A DNA stretch of 64,000 nt, from positions 3,038,001 through 3,102,000 of the forward strand of contig OX596335.1 in NCBI GenBank assembly GCA_951394405.1. The letters are read 5' to 3'. Shown in pieces: positions 1-10,464 of the stretch. The notes beneath the pieces are model-generated. The model saw only the letters and a list, made by a program, of their open reading frames with translations, had not been told where the DNA came from and did no database searches. The stretch's first letter is position 1. Each line of letters begins with the position of its first letter. The DNA is from Coprinellus micaceus. Its lineage: Eukaryota; Basidiomycota; Agaricomycetes; Agaricales; Psathyrellaceae. The position numbers and the translations under genes are program-made.

Positions 1-731
1 TGAGGGGTGGGAGACCGGCGGTGCAGTCAGGACTGATGGCAAAATACTGGGCTGTAAACCGCTGTCAGTCGCGTCATCCGACATGGAAAGTTCGCAGTCG
101 ACATACCTACTGTTGTAGAGACATCGTCAAAGATGCAGAGGCATGCCCGAGAAGTGGGATGGAGAGAAGCAGCTCGCCTGAAATAGTCACCCAGTGTAGT
201 TTCAGCGGCCGTCTTCTCTTTCATTGCGTGGTCATTGCATGAATCGGCGTCTAATTCGCGCTCGGCAACACGAAGTCGTGCGATGTTGGTAATGATATCA
301 TCGAGAGTCTTCTCGTCCTCAGCATTGGCAGGTTCGAAGGCTGCGCCGGGGCTGAAGAAGTCAAGGCACGCGCTGCTGGTGATGATATCGTTGAGAGTAT
401 TGCCATCCGCAGCATCGCCTGGTTCATCGGAGACTTCAACGAGGCCGTTAAAGTCGAGGCATGCACCAGCATTGAATAGGTTGTTGCATATTGTTGTGAT
501 ATCGTCGTCGTCGTCGTCTGATGAACAGCGAGAACTATCAGGAATGAGAAGCGAATCAGTCATGGCGGGCCTCGCGAGGCTAGGGGCGGCCTTACGAGTG
601 AAGTATCGTAGGCGTCTCCTCGGAGTTGCCCATCTCATCGAAGTCGCACGCCTCCCCTTCACTGGAGGAGTCACTGTCCGAGAATTCGGGAGAACTTGGT
701 GCTTGGATAATGCCTTGAGGCACCCTCAATG
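1..731. repeat. Left arm of a long inverted repeat (partner 9210-9943)
   Basis: Read on the minus strand, this segment matches the plus strand at 9210-9943 almost base for base. Base 731 pairs with 9210 and base 1 with 9943. The arms differ by one GAC codon in an aspartate run (shorter here) and at least one substitution (Arg against His or Cys, depending on frame). Homology stops being clean at 731/9210, apart from a short similar stretch (gtggggaggaga) just outside. The left limit is not visible because the window starts inside the arm. The arm carries most of a three-exon gene. It could be a recent inverted duplication, the terminal repeat of a large element, or an assembly fold-back. Confidence 0.95.
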
Positions 732-756
732 CCGGCTTAATATCTCCTCCCCACAT
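1..756 (-). CDS. Unrecognised three-exon gene, left copy, 3' end outside window
   Basis: This is the inverted copy of the gene at 9110-10464. By comparison with that copy the exons are about 756-596, 534-107 and 51 to the edge. The intron positions, splice sites and phases are the same, and the frame stays open apart from the one-codon deletion in the aspartate run. The first ATG in frame is at 756. The frame also extends upstream to about 783 without an ATG, directly against the dynamin relic. The N-terminus upstream of 731 (MWGGDIKPALRV) differs from the other copy (EETLHKPTLRV), so the start may have been replaced. The protein begins Ser/Asp/Glu-rich. No family was recognised. Whether it is expressed or only duplicated is unknown. 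Confidence 0.5.
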
Positions 757-769
757 TCTAGGTTTCCTT

Positions 770-2740
770 GAGCGGGCCACCAACGGAATCGGCCCTATCC
801 CACTCCTCCAGGAGTTCGTTGGAGGTTATCCTTGGACTTGTTGGCGGGGTAAGCATGATCGCTTTGGGAACCGTGTCGATCGTCTCCCACTTCACAGCGT
901 AGAAGCCCGAGCTGATAAGGGTTCTACAGAACGAATGACCCGTCGGGTTACGGGGATTGGGACGCTCAAATTTTAGGCACCGACGATTTCTGTCTCCATC
1001 GCCTCTCGTTTGCTGAGCATGTCCCAGGGGCGAATACTGGGAGGAGGCGCGTCGATAGGCACGCGACCCTGCTTCTTCTGCTCATCCTTCGAGAGGAAGA
1101 GGCAAAAAGCCCTCCATGGCTCTCACTTCAACTTGTTGCCGATGGCGGTGGTGCGTCCCGGGTCGTTACATGTGGGAGAAAGCTTCGTGTCGCCGAGCTT
1201 CTCCGTGACAAGGGCAGTTGCCTGGTGGCCACCAACGAGGTCGGGGTGGGCGGTATCAATGTAGCGCACCTCCATAAGGACCAGCTCAGCCACGAGTTTG
1301 GTGACAGGGATTACTAACTGCTTTCTGAAGGAGTTGCTAGGAATTGTGCTGCATCGCTCGCGCAGAACGCGGTACCTCCGGAAAGCTTGATAGAGAGAGG
1401 TAAGTAACGATGATATAAACAAGGAGGCGGCGCAGCGGATGTACCAGTTTGTTTTAAAGATGGCCGACCATCCGAGCGAGTTCGTCGTGCACCAGCTGGC
1501 AACGCTCGAAGCTTGGTCTTCTAATCGTCTGATTTGCTGTTGACGATAAGGTCGTAAACGACAGCGCCGGTGAAAAATGAAGATCCAGGGTGCAGGACCC
1601 TGTCAAATGATGAAGGAACGTCAGTACCATTTTGGAAGCCATGTTTCATCTAATGTACCAAAGTATTGAACAGAATCATGCGAATGTCACTGTCCTTGGC
1701 CTGGTCAAAAGGATCAATATTAGCTGCTGTACAGCTCACGGAAGACATAGCTCCACCAAAAGGTTCGCTCAAGGGCAAATCGGTGGAGTCGCCATCAATA
1801 CTCATCTGAAGTTCAGAGAAGAATTCGGTGATGACAGACAGGACGATGGTTCAAGAGCTGCCATCGTCCATGCACCCCCCTAGAGCGTGGAGCTCGGAGC
1901 CATACCTCTGAACCTTTGCCAAGGTGCGCCCATTAATGATAGGGAGGGCTGAGGGACGATGGTGCATAAGAATCTGAAAAGTCGAACTGGTTAGACACAA
2001 GACGGGAATCAGGGCAGCTGGTATTTACCGCGTTCAGCTTCTTGGCAAGGTAAGGGGTGCCGCAAAACGGGGCTTTGCTCTTGTATGAATGATGTTTCCC
2101 GAACAACTTACGCTCGTACCCGAGGGCCGCGGTAAAGTCGTGCTAGCTTCAACCTCGCGCTGGCCACGGTCGATAACAGGGGTGTATCCAAAACGAAGAG
2201 GGATAACACGACCACCTGGAATGTCGGCAACATCGGTACCTTTGTCCCTGCCTTTAGTGCAGTGTATACGGGAGGGGATGTACGACACACATAATATGTC
2301 ACATAAGGCCAATACCCCGATCGTTCTGTCCCCCCGGGATCAACCTCTCGGGCATCTTCGGGCCATCCGAGTTGGCCAAATCAGTGTTGGCAGCGGTGAC
2401 AGCCAAGATGATACACGACGGCTTGGAGATGCACCGGAACAGAATATTTCGAATCTACCTTCAATGTCCCTGGTTGGTCTTAGGGGCCTTTGTCAGACCC
2501 GGAAGGTCGACAAGCGTGAGGGTGATGACTACCGGAGGAGACGTACACAAGGTGATAGGTTGTGAGGGGATCCATGTATTCTTGCTGGCCGTTACATCCG
2601 TGTGGTGAACGATTTCTTCACGAATCTCTGAAGTGGTAGAACCTCTGTTCAGGGATGTGCAGAAACTCGCTCCATCCGTCCGGGTCTGTGCTTCGTCTAC
2701 GTCAGAATCTCCTTTAGCTGCTTGTGGGTGAGTGAACACT
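770..2740 (-). pseudogene. Decayed dynamin-family GTPase gene
   Basis: Minus-strand fragments match a dynamin/Vps1-type GTPase in the right order but in shifting frames with stops. They are the SEIREEIV...TASKN region and G3 motif LVDLPGLTK (about 2540-2660), the CIILAVTAANTDLANSDG stretch (about 2360-2420), [16 protein letters not shown] and NRGQR-like pieces (about 2150-2250), [11 protein letters not shown] (about 2030-2065), middle-domain pieces (YRVLRER, TKLVAELVLMEV, TAHPDLVGGH; about 1220-1390) and a GED-like VPKAIM (about 860-880). At least two stops fall just after the G3 motif, and several frameshifts follow. The P-loop region upstream is not found; a minisatellite sits there. The GED tail is lost where the inverted repeat begins. 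The family normally works in membrane fission. This copy cannot make a full protein. Confidence 0.85.
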
Positions 2741-2755
2741 GATCTTTGAGGTCAT

Positions 2756-2990
2756 TTGATGAGGGGTGTGAAGGGTGAGAAGGTCGAAGAGGGCGAAGGG
2801 TTCGGAGGGGCGAACAGGTGGGTGAGGGTTGAAAATGGTGTGAAGGTTGAAAAGGGTGTGAAGGGTGTGAAGGGTGAGAAAGTTGAGAACAGTGAAGGTG
2901 TGAAGGTTGAGAACGGTGAACGGCGAAGGGTGAACGGCGAACGGCGAAGGGTGAAGGGTGAAGGGTGAAGGGTGAAGTGAGCAATGGGCG
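2756..2990. repeat. Minisatellite of gaaggGTGAA-type units
   Basis: A purine-rich, G-rich tandem array on the plus strand is built from variable 9-15 bp units such as ggtgaaggt, gtgaagggt and gaacggcgaa. The end is the most regular (gggtgaag repeated four times, about 2948-2976). It lies where the P-loop-coding end of the dynamin relic should be. The open frames across it (Val-Lys-Gly-rich one way, His-Pro-Ser-rich the other) are products of the repeat, not genes. Confidence 0.85.
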
Positions 2991-3231
2991 CGAGCTAGAA
3001 GTGGAAGGGATGGTAACGGAACGCACCTCAAACAGAAGAATGCGCCGACGGCCGGGGACAAGATACCAAGCCAGGACACACAGGCTACATTGATATCATC
3101 CAGTCGATCTCATTGATTTTCTAACTTGAACGGCACCTTGCAGTGTGCAATGCTAGAGAGTATGTAATTAAAGGTGTCAATCTGCCCGGAATGAGAACCC
3201 TCGAATAACGAATAAGAGGGCTGAGCCTGGG

Positions 3232-3590
3232 TCATCCGTGTGCCCCTAGAAACCAGCGAAGAGACGAGGCCTTGGCGGGTTCAACGGAGAGATAAGCACC
3301 CACCTGGTCATATTCATTCAACGTGGCACGCAGGATGATGAACGTCGTGCCCTCAAAGCAGTGTGTCCGGTTCTTACTTTCGGGACGTTGGCCACCGGCG
3401 TCCAACATGTGTATTCTGCGCATGGCTAATGGATGAGGCGTAAGTCGAACGCCGAGAGCTCGTCAGTACGCCATCGTAAATATCATCTGATCCTGCACCC
3501 TTCTGTCGCACCCTCAGCACGTCCGCCCCTCTGGGGAGGTGCTCGTATGTGCCGATGCGGAGGACTTCGCCGAAAAAGCTGGGGGCGAAC
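3232..3590 (-). pseudogene. G-protein alpha-subunit relic
   Basis: On the minus strand, about 3590-3490 reads like the pre-switch region of a heterotrimeric G alpha subunit (LPRGADVLRVRQKGAG, compare the family pattern LPxxxDVLRxRxKTTG). About 3423-3232 then reads like the G3/switch II region: LDAGGQRPESKN, followed by HCFEGTTFI, LNEYDQV and SLRWF. In G alpha proteins this is DVGGQRSERKKWIHCFE, EYDQV and SRWF. The two blocks are joined by out-of-frame sequence, and neither a P-loop block nor the downstream NKxD block could be read with confidence. Diagnostic residues are altered (Asp-Ala-Gly-Gly, loss of the Trp). It is a broken copy; the parent gene is not in this window. Confidence 0.75.
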
Positions 3591-4960
3591 GAACGTCAGT
3601 GAATGAAGTAGGACGATAAGGTTGGGTAGGACGGGGAGGGTAGGAGGGAAACAGAAGGAAAGGTAAGGGAGGATAGGAAACGAGGCATCGGGAGGGGAGA
3701 AGCAAGGACGTCGCCGAATCACCAGGGAAACATGGCGGAAACGACCTCATACTCTCATCGTAAGGGGCGTTTTCCTCCGTCGCTCTCCCGCTTTCTCCTC
3801 AAAACCTACTCCATTCCTCCTCCCCCGCCCTCCACACAAATTTTGAGAAACGAACCTACTGCGCAATCCATCACATTCATATATACAATGGACCTATCCA
3901 CCACGAGCTCTCGTTGTGGGTGACCTTTGTTTGTTCAACAATTGTGCCTTTTCCAGGCCGGAACCTGGGGGATGGGGTTAGTGGTACGTACGGCAGCGGT
4001 GGAAGAAGAAGGTAAAGAAGCAAGGGAGGGAGGGAGGCGGGGAGGTGGACGAAGAAAGGACGATGGGAAGGGGGGTGGCGAAAACAGCATCGGTATGGTA
4101 TAAGATAGGCTACGGTGAGCGGGGACGGTAGAATAGATCGAAGAGGCGTCAAAGAAACGGTGGGGACCCGGACTCAAGAAAGTAGAAGACGGGCAAGGAC
4201 GAGGCGAAGATAGCAAGGGAGGCCCCAAAACGGGCTGGGGCGGTGTCAAGATACCCAAACCCCGAATGTAAAGGGAGACACCCAACGGCGTCACCCTCGA
4301 AATCATGCTCCTCGTTACTCGAACGAAGGTGCATAATCTGACGTAGATTCAAAGGAATCGAAAGCAAGGAAGAGGACTCAATGAACGAATGGAACACTCA
4401 CCCGAAAGCAGTACCCTACACTCTCATTTAAACCCCTCGACCTACCTACCAATCTCGTCGCTGCGCGGCCTGCCAGGGCCTGCCGTGGAGATGCAAGTAC
4501 CCTTCGCTCCTTTGCTTCTGCTTTCAATCCTTCTGTGGCCCTGGTGTCGTCGGTCCCATGTCGATATCGGTCCTGAGGTGGTATGAGTCGTGTCGACGAC
4601 CCTACTTCCCAGCATCGTCGATGATTCTACTTCCAAGCGTCAGCGCCTCATGGTGGGAGTCGAGGAGTGAAAGTGTAGAGTGGTGTGCTCAATCGTCGAT
4701 TGACGCGTGGTCGAGAGAATGTGAATGCAGTTGGCCGATCCGAGACACTCAAAACAAAGGCAAGCACGAAGGATCTAATCTAATCTGCGAGGTGCGCCTT
4801 CCCGTTTGCACCAAGTCCCTGTCGTCGTTCCAGAGAATAATTTATACGAAGCAGATGCCCAGGAGTGCAAACCTATGTACATGATATAAATATGACTGGG
4901 CAAAGAATGGTGCAAGGTAAGAAAAACTTTGTAATGAGAGAGAGGGGAGGAGGATGAAAG
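3591..4960. other. Intergenic stretch, no convincing gene
   Basis: Open frames here are short, proline/serine-rich and lie in low-complexity polypurine/polypyrimidine tracts (for example 3600-3680 and 4010-4080). A minus-strand stretch near 4300-4390 (NLRQIMHLRSS) faintly resembles the segment after the G alpha P-loop (LKQMRLIH), which would extend the neighbouring relic. The match is too weak to call. Confidence 0.5.
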
Positions 4961-4964
4961 CCGT

Positions 4965-6323
4965 CTAAGGCGCCGCAGAACCGTCGACGTTCTGCGCAAC
5001 TTCTGAAATGATACTACCGTCGATGATAGAGGTCGTTATTGTGATTTTGATCGTCGGGGCGCGGCATTTCTTCGAGAGGCAATTACCCTGGGCGTCCCGG
5101 TGACCAGAGGCACTACAAATCAAGAAGTAAACATAGATGACCACCGCCGGATCCCCAGAGTCCACTGTGGGTCCGTCCCTCTTTTTGTAGCGACAGCCTT
5201 GTGGAGAAGGATAACCTTTCAGAATTGCCTTGACGCCGGTGTCGAATACGTTGCGCTGAGCGGGGCTATCGTTGTAGTGGGGGAAGGTTCCCATGGCCAC
5301 AGGGGGGGCTGAGTACCTTCCAGACTCCGTGTGGGCAAGTTCCGCGGCCGAGGCGGGGGTCCGACCAGACGGTCTAAAGAAGCGGATCCACCTCCCGGTG
5401 AGGTCGCGCCGCGCTGGGGTAGGTGGCGGGGGAGGCGATGAAACTTTGCATTCAACGACCAACGTGGACTCTTGGACCACAACAGGGTCACGGGGACGGG
5501 GGTTAGGTGGTGGGCGCTGAGGTCTAGAACCGGGCCCGTACCGGGGTATGAGGGCAGACTCCCACTCCTGCTCTTCTTCTAATTCGTCATCTCCAAGAGG
5601 AGTGTCACGGGAGGCTTGCGGTAGAAGCAAGGGCGGGCGGGCGACATCCTCATGGTGCGGAGGACTAAAGGATGAGTGGCCAGCAGAAGGTGCTATAGTG
5701 GATGAGGAGTTGGGGACGATGGAGGGAGGGGGGTCTGCCGAGTACTCAGGAGCATGGAAGGCGCCGAAGGCCGGAAGGCCAGTGGCCGCTGCGAAGGTAG
5801 GAGGGTCGTCTGATGCGGGAGTGGGGGCGGCCTCGATCTCGATGTCATCAGTACAGCCGGGGTACATGGGGGGAGCGGGATCCTCGTCCTGTTGAACATT
5901 CTCGTCTTCGTCCTCCCGGCGAGGCGGTTGGCGCGGCGGAACCATGACGAGAGAAGTAGTAGCTCTCCATCCTTCGTTGGTTACGTGTGCCGCAGTTAAA
6001 TGCTCCGGGACTTCACCATCGCGTCGCGGCCGCTGACGACGCGTTACTGGAGGCGGGGGGATGGCGGTGGCTGGGTCGTTCCATGGATCGATCCTACGAC
6101 GGAAGGTACTGGACGAGTCGGTGGACAATCGAGGCGCAATAACATCTTGTTCTTCTTCATCTTGTCCTTCCTCGCCCCGTGTTCCCTCACCTTGCGCTCC
6201 CTCGTCTTGCGCTCCTTCGTCTTGCACTCCTTCGTCTTGCGCTCCCTCCTCCTGCTCTTCACCCTGATCCTCCGTCGGATGAGGGTCGTCTTCGAAGTCG
6301 CGCCTTTGAGGGTGGTCGCTCAT
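4965..6323 (-). CDS. Hypothetical acidic, proline-rich protein with QDEGA repeat
   Basis: One open frame of 452 codons starts at an ATG (6323, MSDHPQRRDFEDDPHP). Residues about 18-60 are Glu/Gln/Gly/Asp-rich, with five imperfect copies of a 15-bp unit encoding QDEGA. The middle is proline-rich and probably disordered, with charged clusters (PRREDEDENVQQDEDP). Near residues 365-385 is a more ordered block (VFDTGVKAILKGYPSP). The last 60 codons may not be translated as written: a plausible 53-bp intron (gtggac...ttgtag, about 5115-5167) would end the protein soon after KKRDGPT. No known domain was recognised. It is the only long open gene between the inverted-repeat arms, among pseudogenes. It could be real and expressed, or a fast-evolving orphan. 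Confidence 0.5.
   Translation of the reverse strand: MSDHPQRRDFEDDPHPTEDQGEEQEEGAQDEGVQDEGAQDEGAQGEGTRGEEGQDEEEQDVIAPRLSTDSSSTFRRRIDPWNDPATAIPPPPVTRRQRPRRDGEVPEHLTAAHVTNEGWRATTSLVMVPPRQPPRREDEDENVQQDEDPAPPMYPGCTDDIEIEAAPTPASDDPPTFAAATGLPAFGAFHAPEYSADPPPSIVPNSSSTIAPSAGHSSFSPPHHEDVARPPLLLPQASRDTPLGDDELEEEQEWESALIPRYGPGSRPQRPPPNPRPRDPVVVQESTLVVECKVSSPPPPPTPARRDLTGRWIRFFRPSGRTPASAAELAHTESGRYSAPPVAMGTFPHYNDSPAQRNVFDTGVKAILKGYPSPQGCRYKKRDGPTVDSGDPAVVIYVYFLICSASGHRDAQGNCLSKKCRAPTIKITITTSIIDGSIISEVAQNVDGSAAP
6186..6260. repeat. 15-bp coding minisatellite (five units)
   Basis: Five consecutive 15-bp units of the type ctcgtcttgcgctcc occupy 6186-6260 and encode, on the minus strand, the QDEGA repeat of the hypothetical protein at 4965-6323. 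A 15-bp unit keeps the frame when copy number changes, so strain length variation would be tolerated. Confidence 0.85.
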
Positions 6324-9109
6324 TTAGGATCTTGATTCAGCCAGTGAGAAAATCAATCAATTAAGGTAAGACACGACGGTAAAGCGTACCAAGGATGAGG
6401 AAATGGGAGGATGCGCGAGCGTGGGTGGTGAAGGGTGAGGTGTTGGGGGCAGTCAAGAATTGACCAAGGCCCTTTTGTATTATACGCAGCTATCGTGCAC
6501 GTATGTCATTACGCGAGTGAACCCTGAGCTGTCGAAGAAGCTCAGCATCACCCTCGTTGACATCCCGCATCCCGCAGGCCCTGCCACCACGGCCTTGAGC
6601 CCCATATCTGGCCCATCTCCCCGTCTTGGAAGTTTCCAGATCCCCGAAGTACCTATAAACACCCGCATCACTCGAGGCAAAGGTTTCCGTGCTTCGTTCA
6701 AGAAGCTAGACAATAAAAGATGAGGGCGGGGGCATCGTACCCCTGATAAGGGATCTGGAATAAACCGCAGCAGGTTTATATTACCGCAGCCTCGACAAGG
6801 CGGGATTCTCGACACAAGGCTGTGAAGGGGTCTATGCTCATTCGGGAATGCTAAGGCAAGTGGAATGGTACACAACACGGCAATTCAGCACGCGGTGCCG
6901 ACGGATTTGAATAATTGGGAATCGCCGTCGCCTTGAGGCACCTGAATCGAGGAACCTGGTTCCAAAACGCCAACCTCTCCGTCGTCGTCGACCCTTAGCC
7001 GGCGCAGGTCGATAAATCACTCATGCGATCATAGCCTTGCACAGGTTGGAAGAATGAGGTGATCGGGGCGCACACTAGGTGCCAGAAGCTGGCGCCGTTG
7101 TGACTGGGTTCCTATTGCGTCGGCAGGCCTACTCGACAACTCCCGAATCCCGTAGAATCATGTTCGCCCTTGTCTATTCCATGTATCGGCGCGGTTAAAA
7201 CTTTCCCAAATGCTTTTTGTAAGTAGCGTGATGCGATCAGTAGGTATCCTTTGGCGGCGAGCGCTTAGTTAAGCGCCGCCTCCTGCAACGCAAATTCAAA
7301 CACCTAGATCCTTGCGTTCGTGCACACATAGCAGCTTAATGTCAAACAAATACCGCCCTCAAGGTTGGCGGCGCATTTAGGTCCAGTATTCCCCAATATG
7401 GTTGGGCTAAGAACTCCAAAGCTCGAAGTGGGTTCGCGCAGTGCCTGATCCCAGCTGATAGGACGGTATTCGGCGTTAGTGAGAGGTTCACCGCTGGAGG
7501 GGCGTATCCTCCCTAAGATGGCAAACCATATTAAAGCGATCTGCACTGACCTGAAGTGGGGTGTGAAGACATTGACCCCGGTTCTCGATGTATCCAGAAC
7601 AATCCATGAGTCTACGGCACACGGCGATTACTACTCTAGGGTTAGATTTCCCCCGCACCTTCAGTTTCATCTCAGCACATGAAGGACGGGATCGAAAGGT
7701 GTAAATAATGCAAAGCAAACCCAGCGTTGATGAGTGTTGATGGAAGCACGATCGATAATAGGTCGTGCTTCTACCGAAGAAACTCCTGAAACGCACACTC
7801 CAATCCAAGGTGATGGTACGACGACACGCCCGTCAAGGGCACCGGTCGCAGCTCCGTAGGCTGTTGAAACAAACTGTGTGACCGGACAGCGCAGAAGACT
7901 CCCTTTCAAGACAACCAACCGCACCGTCGCCGTGCCCGCAGTTGCTAGGACATGCCCTGTAGCGGTCGGGACGTGTCACTACCTCACACACACATCCGAG
8001 TCAAACACACCTCCGATGGCCCATAATCAAATGCACGGCGACCAGTAGCCATACTTGGCGTATTGTCATATGCTGATTCTTGATGACATCTGCCTAGTGA
8101 GACAACTTCCCATGAATGAAGAGTCCGGAATAGCGTCGACACCGGCCCCTTCACGTACACCACCTTCTGCACATAGTATGATGGGACTGACACGTTGGGC
8201 GCACGAGGCCTTCGGTTGAGAGAGGAAACCGTGACGCATATCGGTAGTAGGGCGGCCGGTGGAGAGGGAATCGAAGGTGCAAAACATCCGAGCCGAGACC
8301 AAGTTACTAAGTGCATGTCCGCCTTCAAGGGCGAGACCTGTGAAGGCCTACCTTTACCCACTTAAAGCTCTGTTTCTTTGAACTGGGGGAGGGGATGGGA
8401 CGGGATTTGACCCTCTCACTAGGAAAAGAGTATGCAAATTCCATTTCTGGGAACAAGGGAGGGTGTAAGGGAATGATTCTCTAACATGATACTTCACATC
8501 TTTCCTCCATCACTCACAAACCCAGCTACGGGGGTGCTCTATATTGTCGCTGCGGGCGTCACATATAGGTCGAAATCTGGTGAGGGAGTAAAGGGGTTCC
8601 CCCTGCGGTTGAGACCAGCTCCACTAAATGCAGAAACCTTCATTCCGTTACTGCGCTCTCGCAGCGACACGATAAAAATCCAAGGCATGAAATGTCACGT
8701 CTTTTGTTCCGAAAATGATGAGGTATGTAGGGGTAATGGGGAGCGCATTGAAATAGAGTTAGACCAAACAAGCACATCCGCTGCGAACTCTGGATAATAG
8801 AATGCCACTGCACTGGTGTCTTGGCGGTTTTGGGTGTGGGTTAGTAGAGCACTTGCGTGATTGTGACGTACTAGTCACACTCATGCAAGTCACGCGAAGG
8901 ATCCAGGTGTCCATTATAGTTGTGATGATGTAGGACTGAGCCTCCCTTCCCTGGACTGCCCTCCACCCTCCCTCCCCGCCCACATCGTCCCCCTGTGTGA
9001 GCATTCCCTCCTCCATCTGAAACACCGCACCCAACTCTTATCAACGGGTTTTTTTGGCAGCCAGCGTCCGCACTTGTTTCCAAACTCTCGCTAGAAACAT
9101 TGGCCGAAG
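6324..9109. other. Gene-free stretch between repeat arms
   Basis: No open frame above about 130 codons and no recognisable domain on either strand. The frames present (for example minus 8361-7984, plus 8486-8797) show no splice-linked continuation or familiar motif. It is probably non-coding or deeply decayed sequence; transposon remnants too old to read by eye cannot be excluded. Confidence 0.5.
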
Positions 9110-10464
9110 ATGCCCGAGCGGCGCACCGGAATACACGCACCGTCCCCAAGTTTGCTGGTACGCTGCGATAGCGATTCCTCAAGTGGGGAGGAGACATTGC
9201 ACAAACCAACATTGAGGGTGCCTCAAGGCATTATCCAAGCACCAAGTTCTCCCGAATTCTCGGACAGTGACTCCTCCAGTGAAGGGGAGGCATGCGACTT
9301 CGATGAGATGGGCAACTCCGAGGAGACGCCTACGATACTTCACTCGTAAGGCCGCCCCTAGCCTCGCGAGGCCCGCCATGACTGATTCGCTTCTCATTCC
9401 TGATAGTTCTCGCTGTTCATCAGACGACGACGACGACGACGATATCACAACAATATGCAACAACCTATTCAATGCTGGTGCATGCCTCGACTTTAACGGC
9501 CTCGTTGAAGTCTCCGATGAACCAGGCGATGCTGCGGATGGCAATACTCTCAACGATATCATCACCAGCAGCGCGTGCCTTGACTTCTTCAGCCCCGGCG
9601 CAGCCTTCGAACCTGCCAATGCTGAGGACGAGAAGACTCTCGATGATATCATTACCAACATCGCACGACTTCGTGTTGCCGAGCGCGAATTAGACGCCGA
9701 TTCATGCAATGACCACGCAATGAAAGAGAAGACGGCCGCTGAAACTACACTGGGTGACTATTTCAGGCGAGCTGCTTCTCTCCATCCCACTTCTCGGGCA
9801 TGCCTCTGCATCTTTGACGATGTCTCTACAACAGTAGGTATGTCGACTGCGAACTTTCCATGTCGGATGACGCGACTGACAGCGGTTTACAGCCCAGTAT
9901 TTTGCCATCAGTCCTGACTGCACCGCCGGTCTCCCACCCCTCACCCGTGGAGGACCTTCCCCTGGGCAATACGATCTCCTGATTCTCAAAATCGCATGGT
10001 TACGCATCTCCCAGCGCCGGGTTTGCGGCTATCCCGATGATGATTATTGGGCGCAGCAGGCCAAGACGCTCTCTGAAGCCCTGTCCCTCGAGGTAGAGCG
10101 CTCGCCCTCTGAAATTGCGCCCATTCGATGGGCGCTGGACCTCTTCTTGAGCGTCTGTGACCGCGAGGACGAGGTTAGCGTTGCCGTCCATTCAATGTGG
10201 ACCAAAGTCACTGATATGCCCCACTGCACAGATTTACGACTCGGCACCTTGTGCTTGACGACACTGGGCAGTACACCTGCTGTAGTGTCAATCAACGTGC
10301 CGTCGTCGCGAACCCTACTCGGCTTGTGGAGCCGTTGCTTCGACGGCTTCCTCCCTCTATGGCATCCCCCCTATCTTTATCTTCACAGCGACCCGCCATC
10401 GAACCTCTACATATGTAATACGTTCCTAGCTCTCATATTTCTGAATTCCATCCATGGCTCCTAG
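9110..10464 (+). CDS. Unrecognised three-exon gene, right copy (full length)
   Basis: Exons 9110-9345, 9407-9837 and 9893-10464 join in frame to 412 codons. Introns of 61 bp (gtaagg...gatag, with a ctgat branch motif) and 55 bp (gtatgt...ttacag) support the model; reading straight through gives early stops. The N-terminal third is Ser/Asp/Glu-rich (SDSDSSSEGE, then seven Asp), which suggests a nuclear or phosphorylated protein. Two related blocks follow (TLNDIITSSACLDFF and TLDDIITNIARL). The C-terminal half looks folded (QYDLLILKIAWLRISQ, IRWALDLFLSVCDRED). I recognise no family. A near-identical inverted copy lies at 1-756. The repeat boundary (9210) falls inside exon 1, so the first 33 or so residues are unique to this copy. 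Confidence 0.6.
9210..9943. repeat. Right arm of the long inverted repeat (partner 1-731)
   Basis: This is the inverted partner of the left window edge. It contains the 3' part of exon 1, all of exon 2 and the start of exon 3 of the gene at 9110-10464, including both introns. Because the left copy is cut by the window edge, 9943 is only the limit of what can be compared; the repeat may run further right. The spacer between arms is about 8.5 kb. Confidence 0.95.

Noticed and set aside
2697..3079. Two minus-strand frames rich in His, Pro and Ser
   Set aside because: Both are translations of the minisatellite; their composition is explained by the repeat.
5548..5895. Plus-strand frame of 115 codons
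   Set aside because: It is antisense to the QDEGA protein gene and has no independent support.
1..9943. Telomere or subtelomere end
   Set aside because: No TTAGGG-type array was seen, and the repeat arms are inverted, not tandem.
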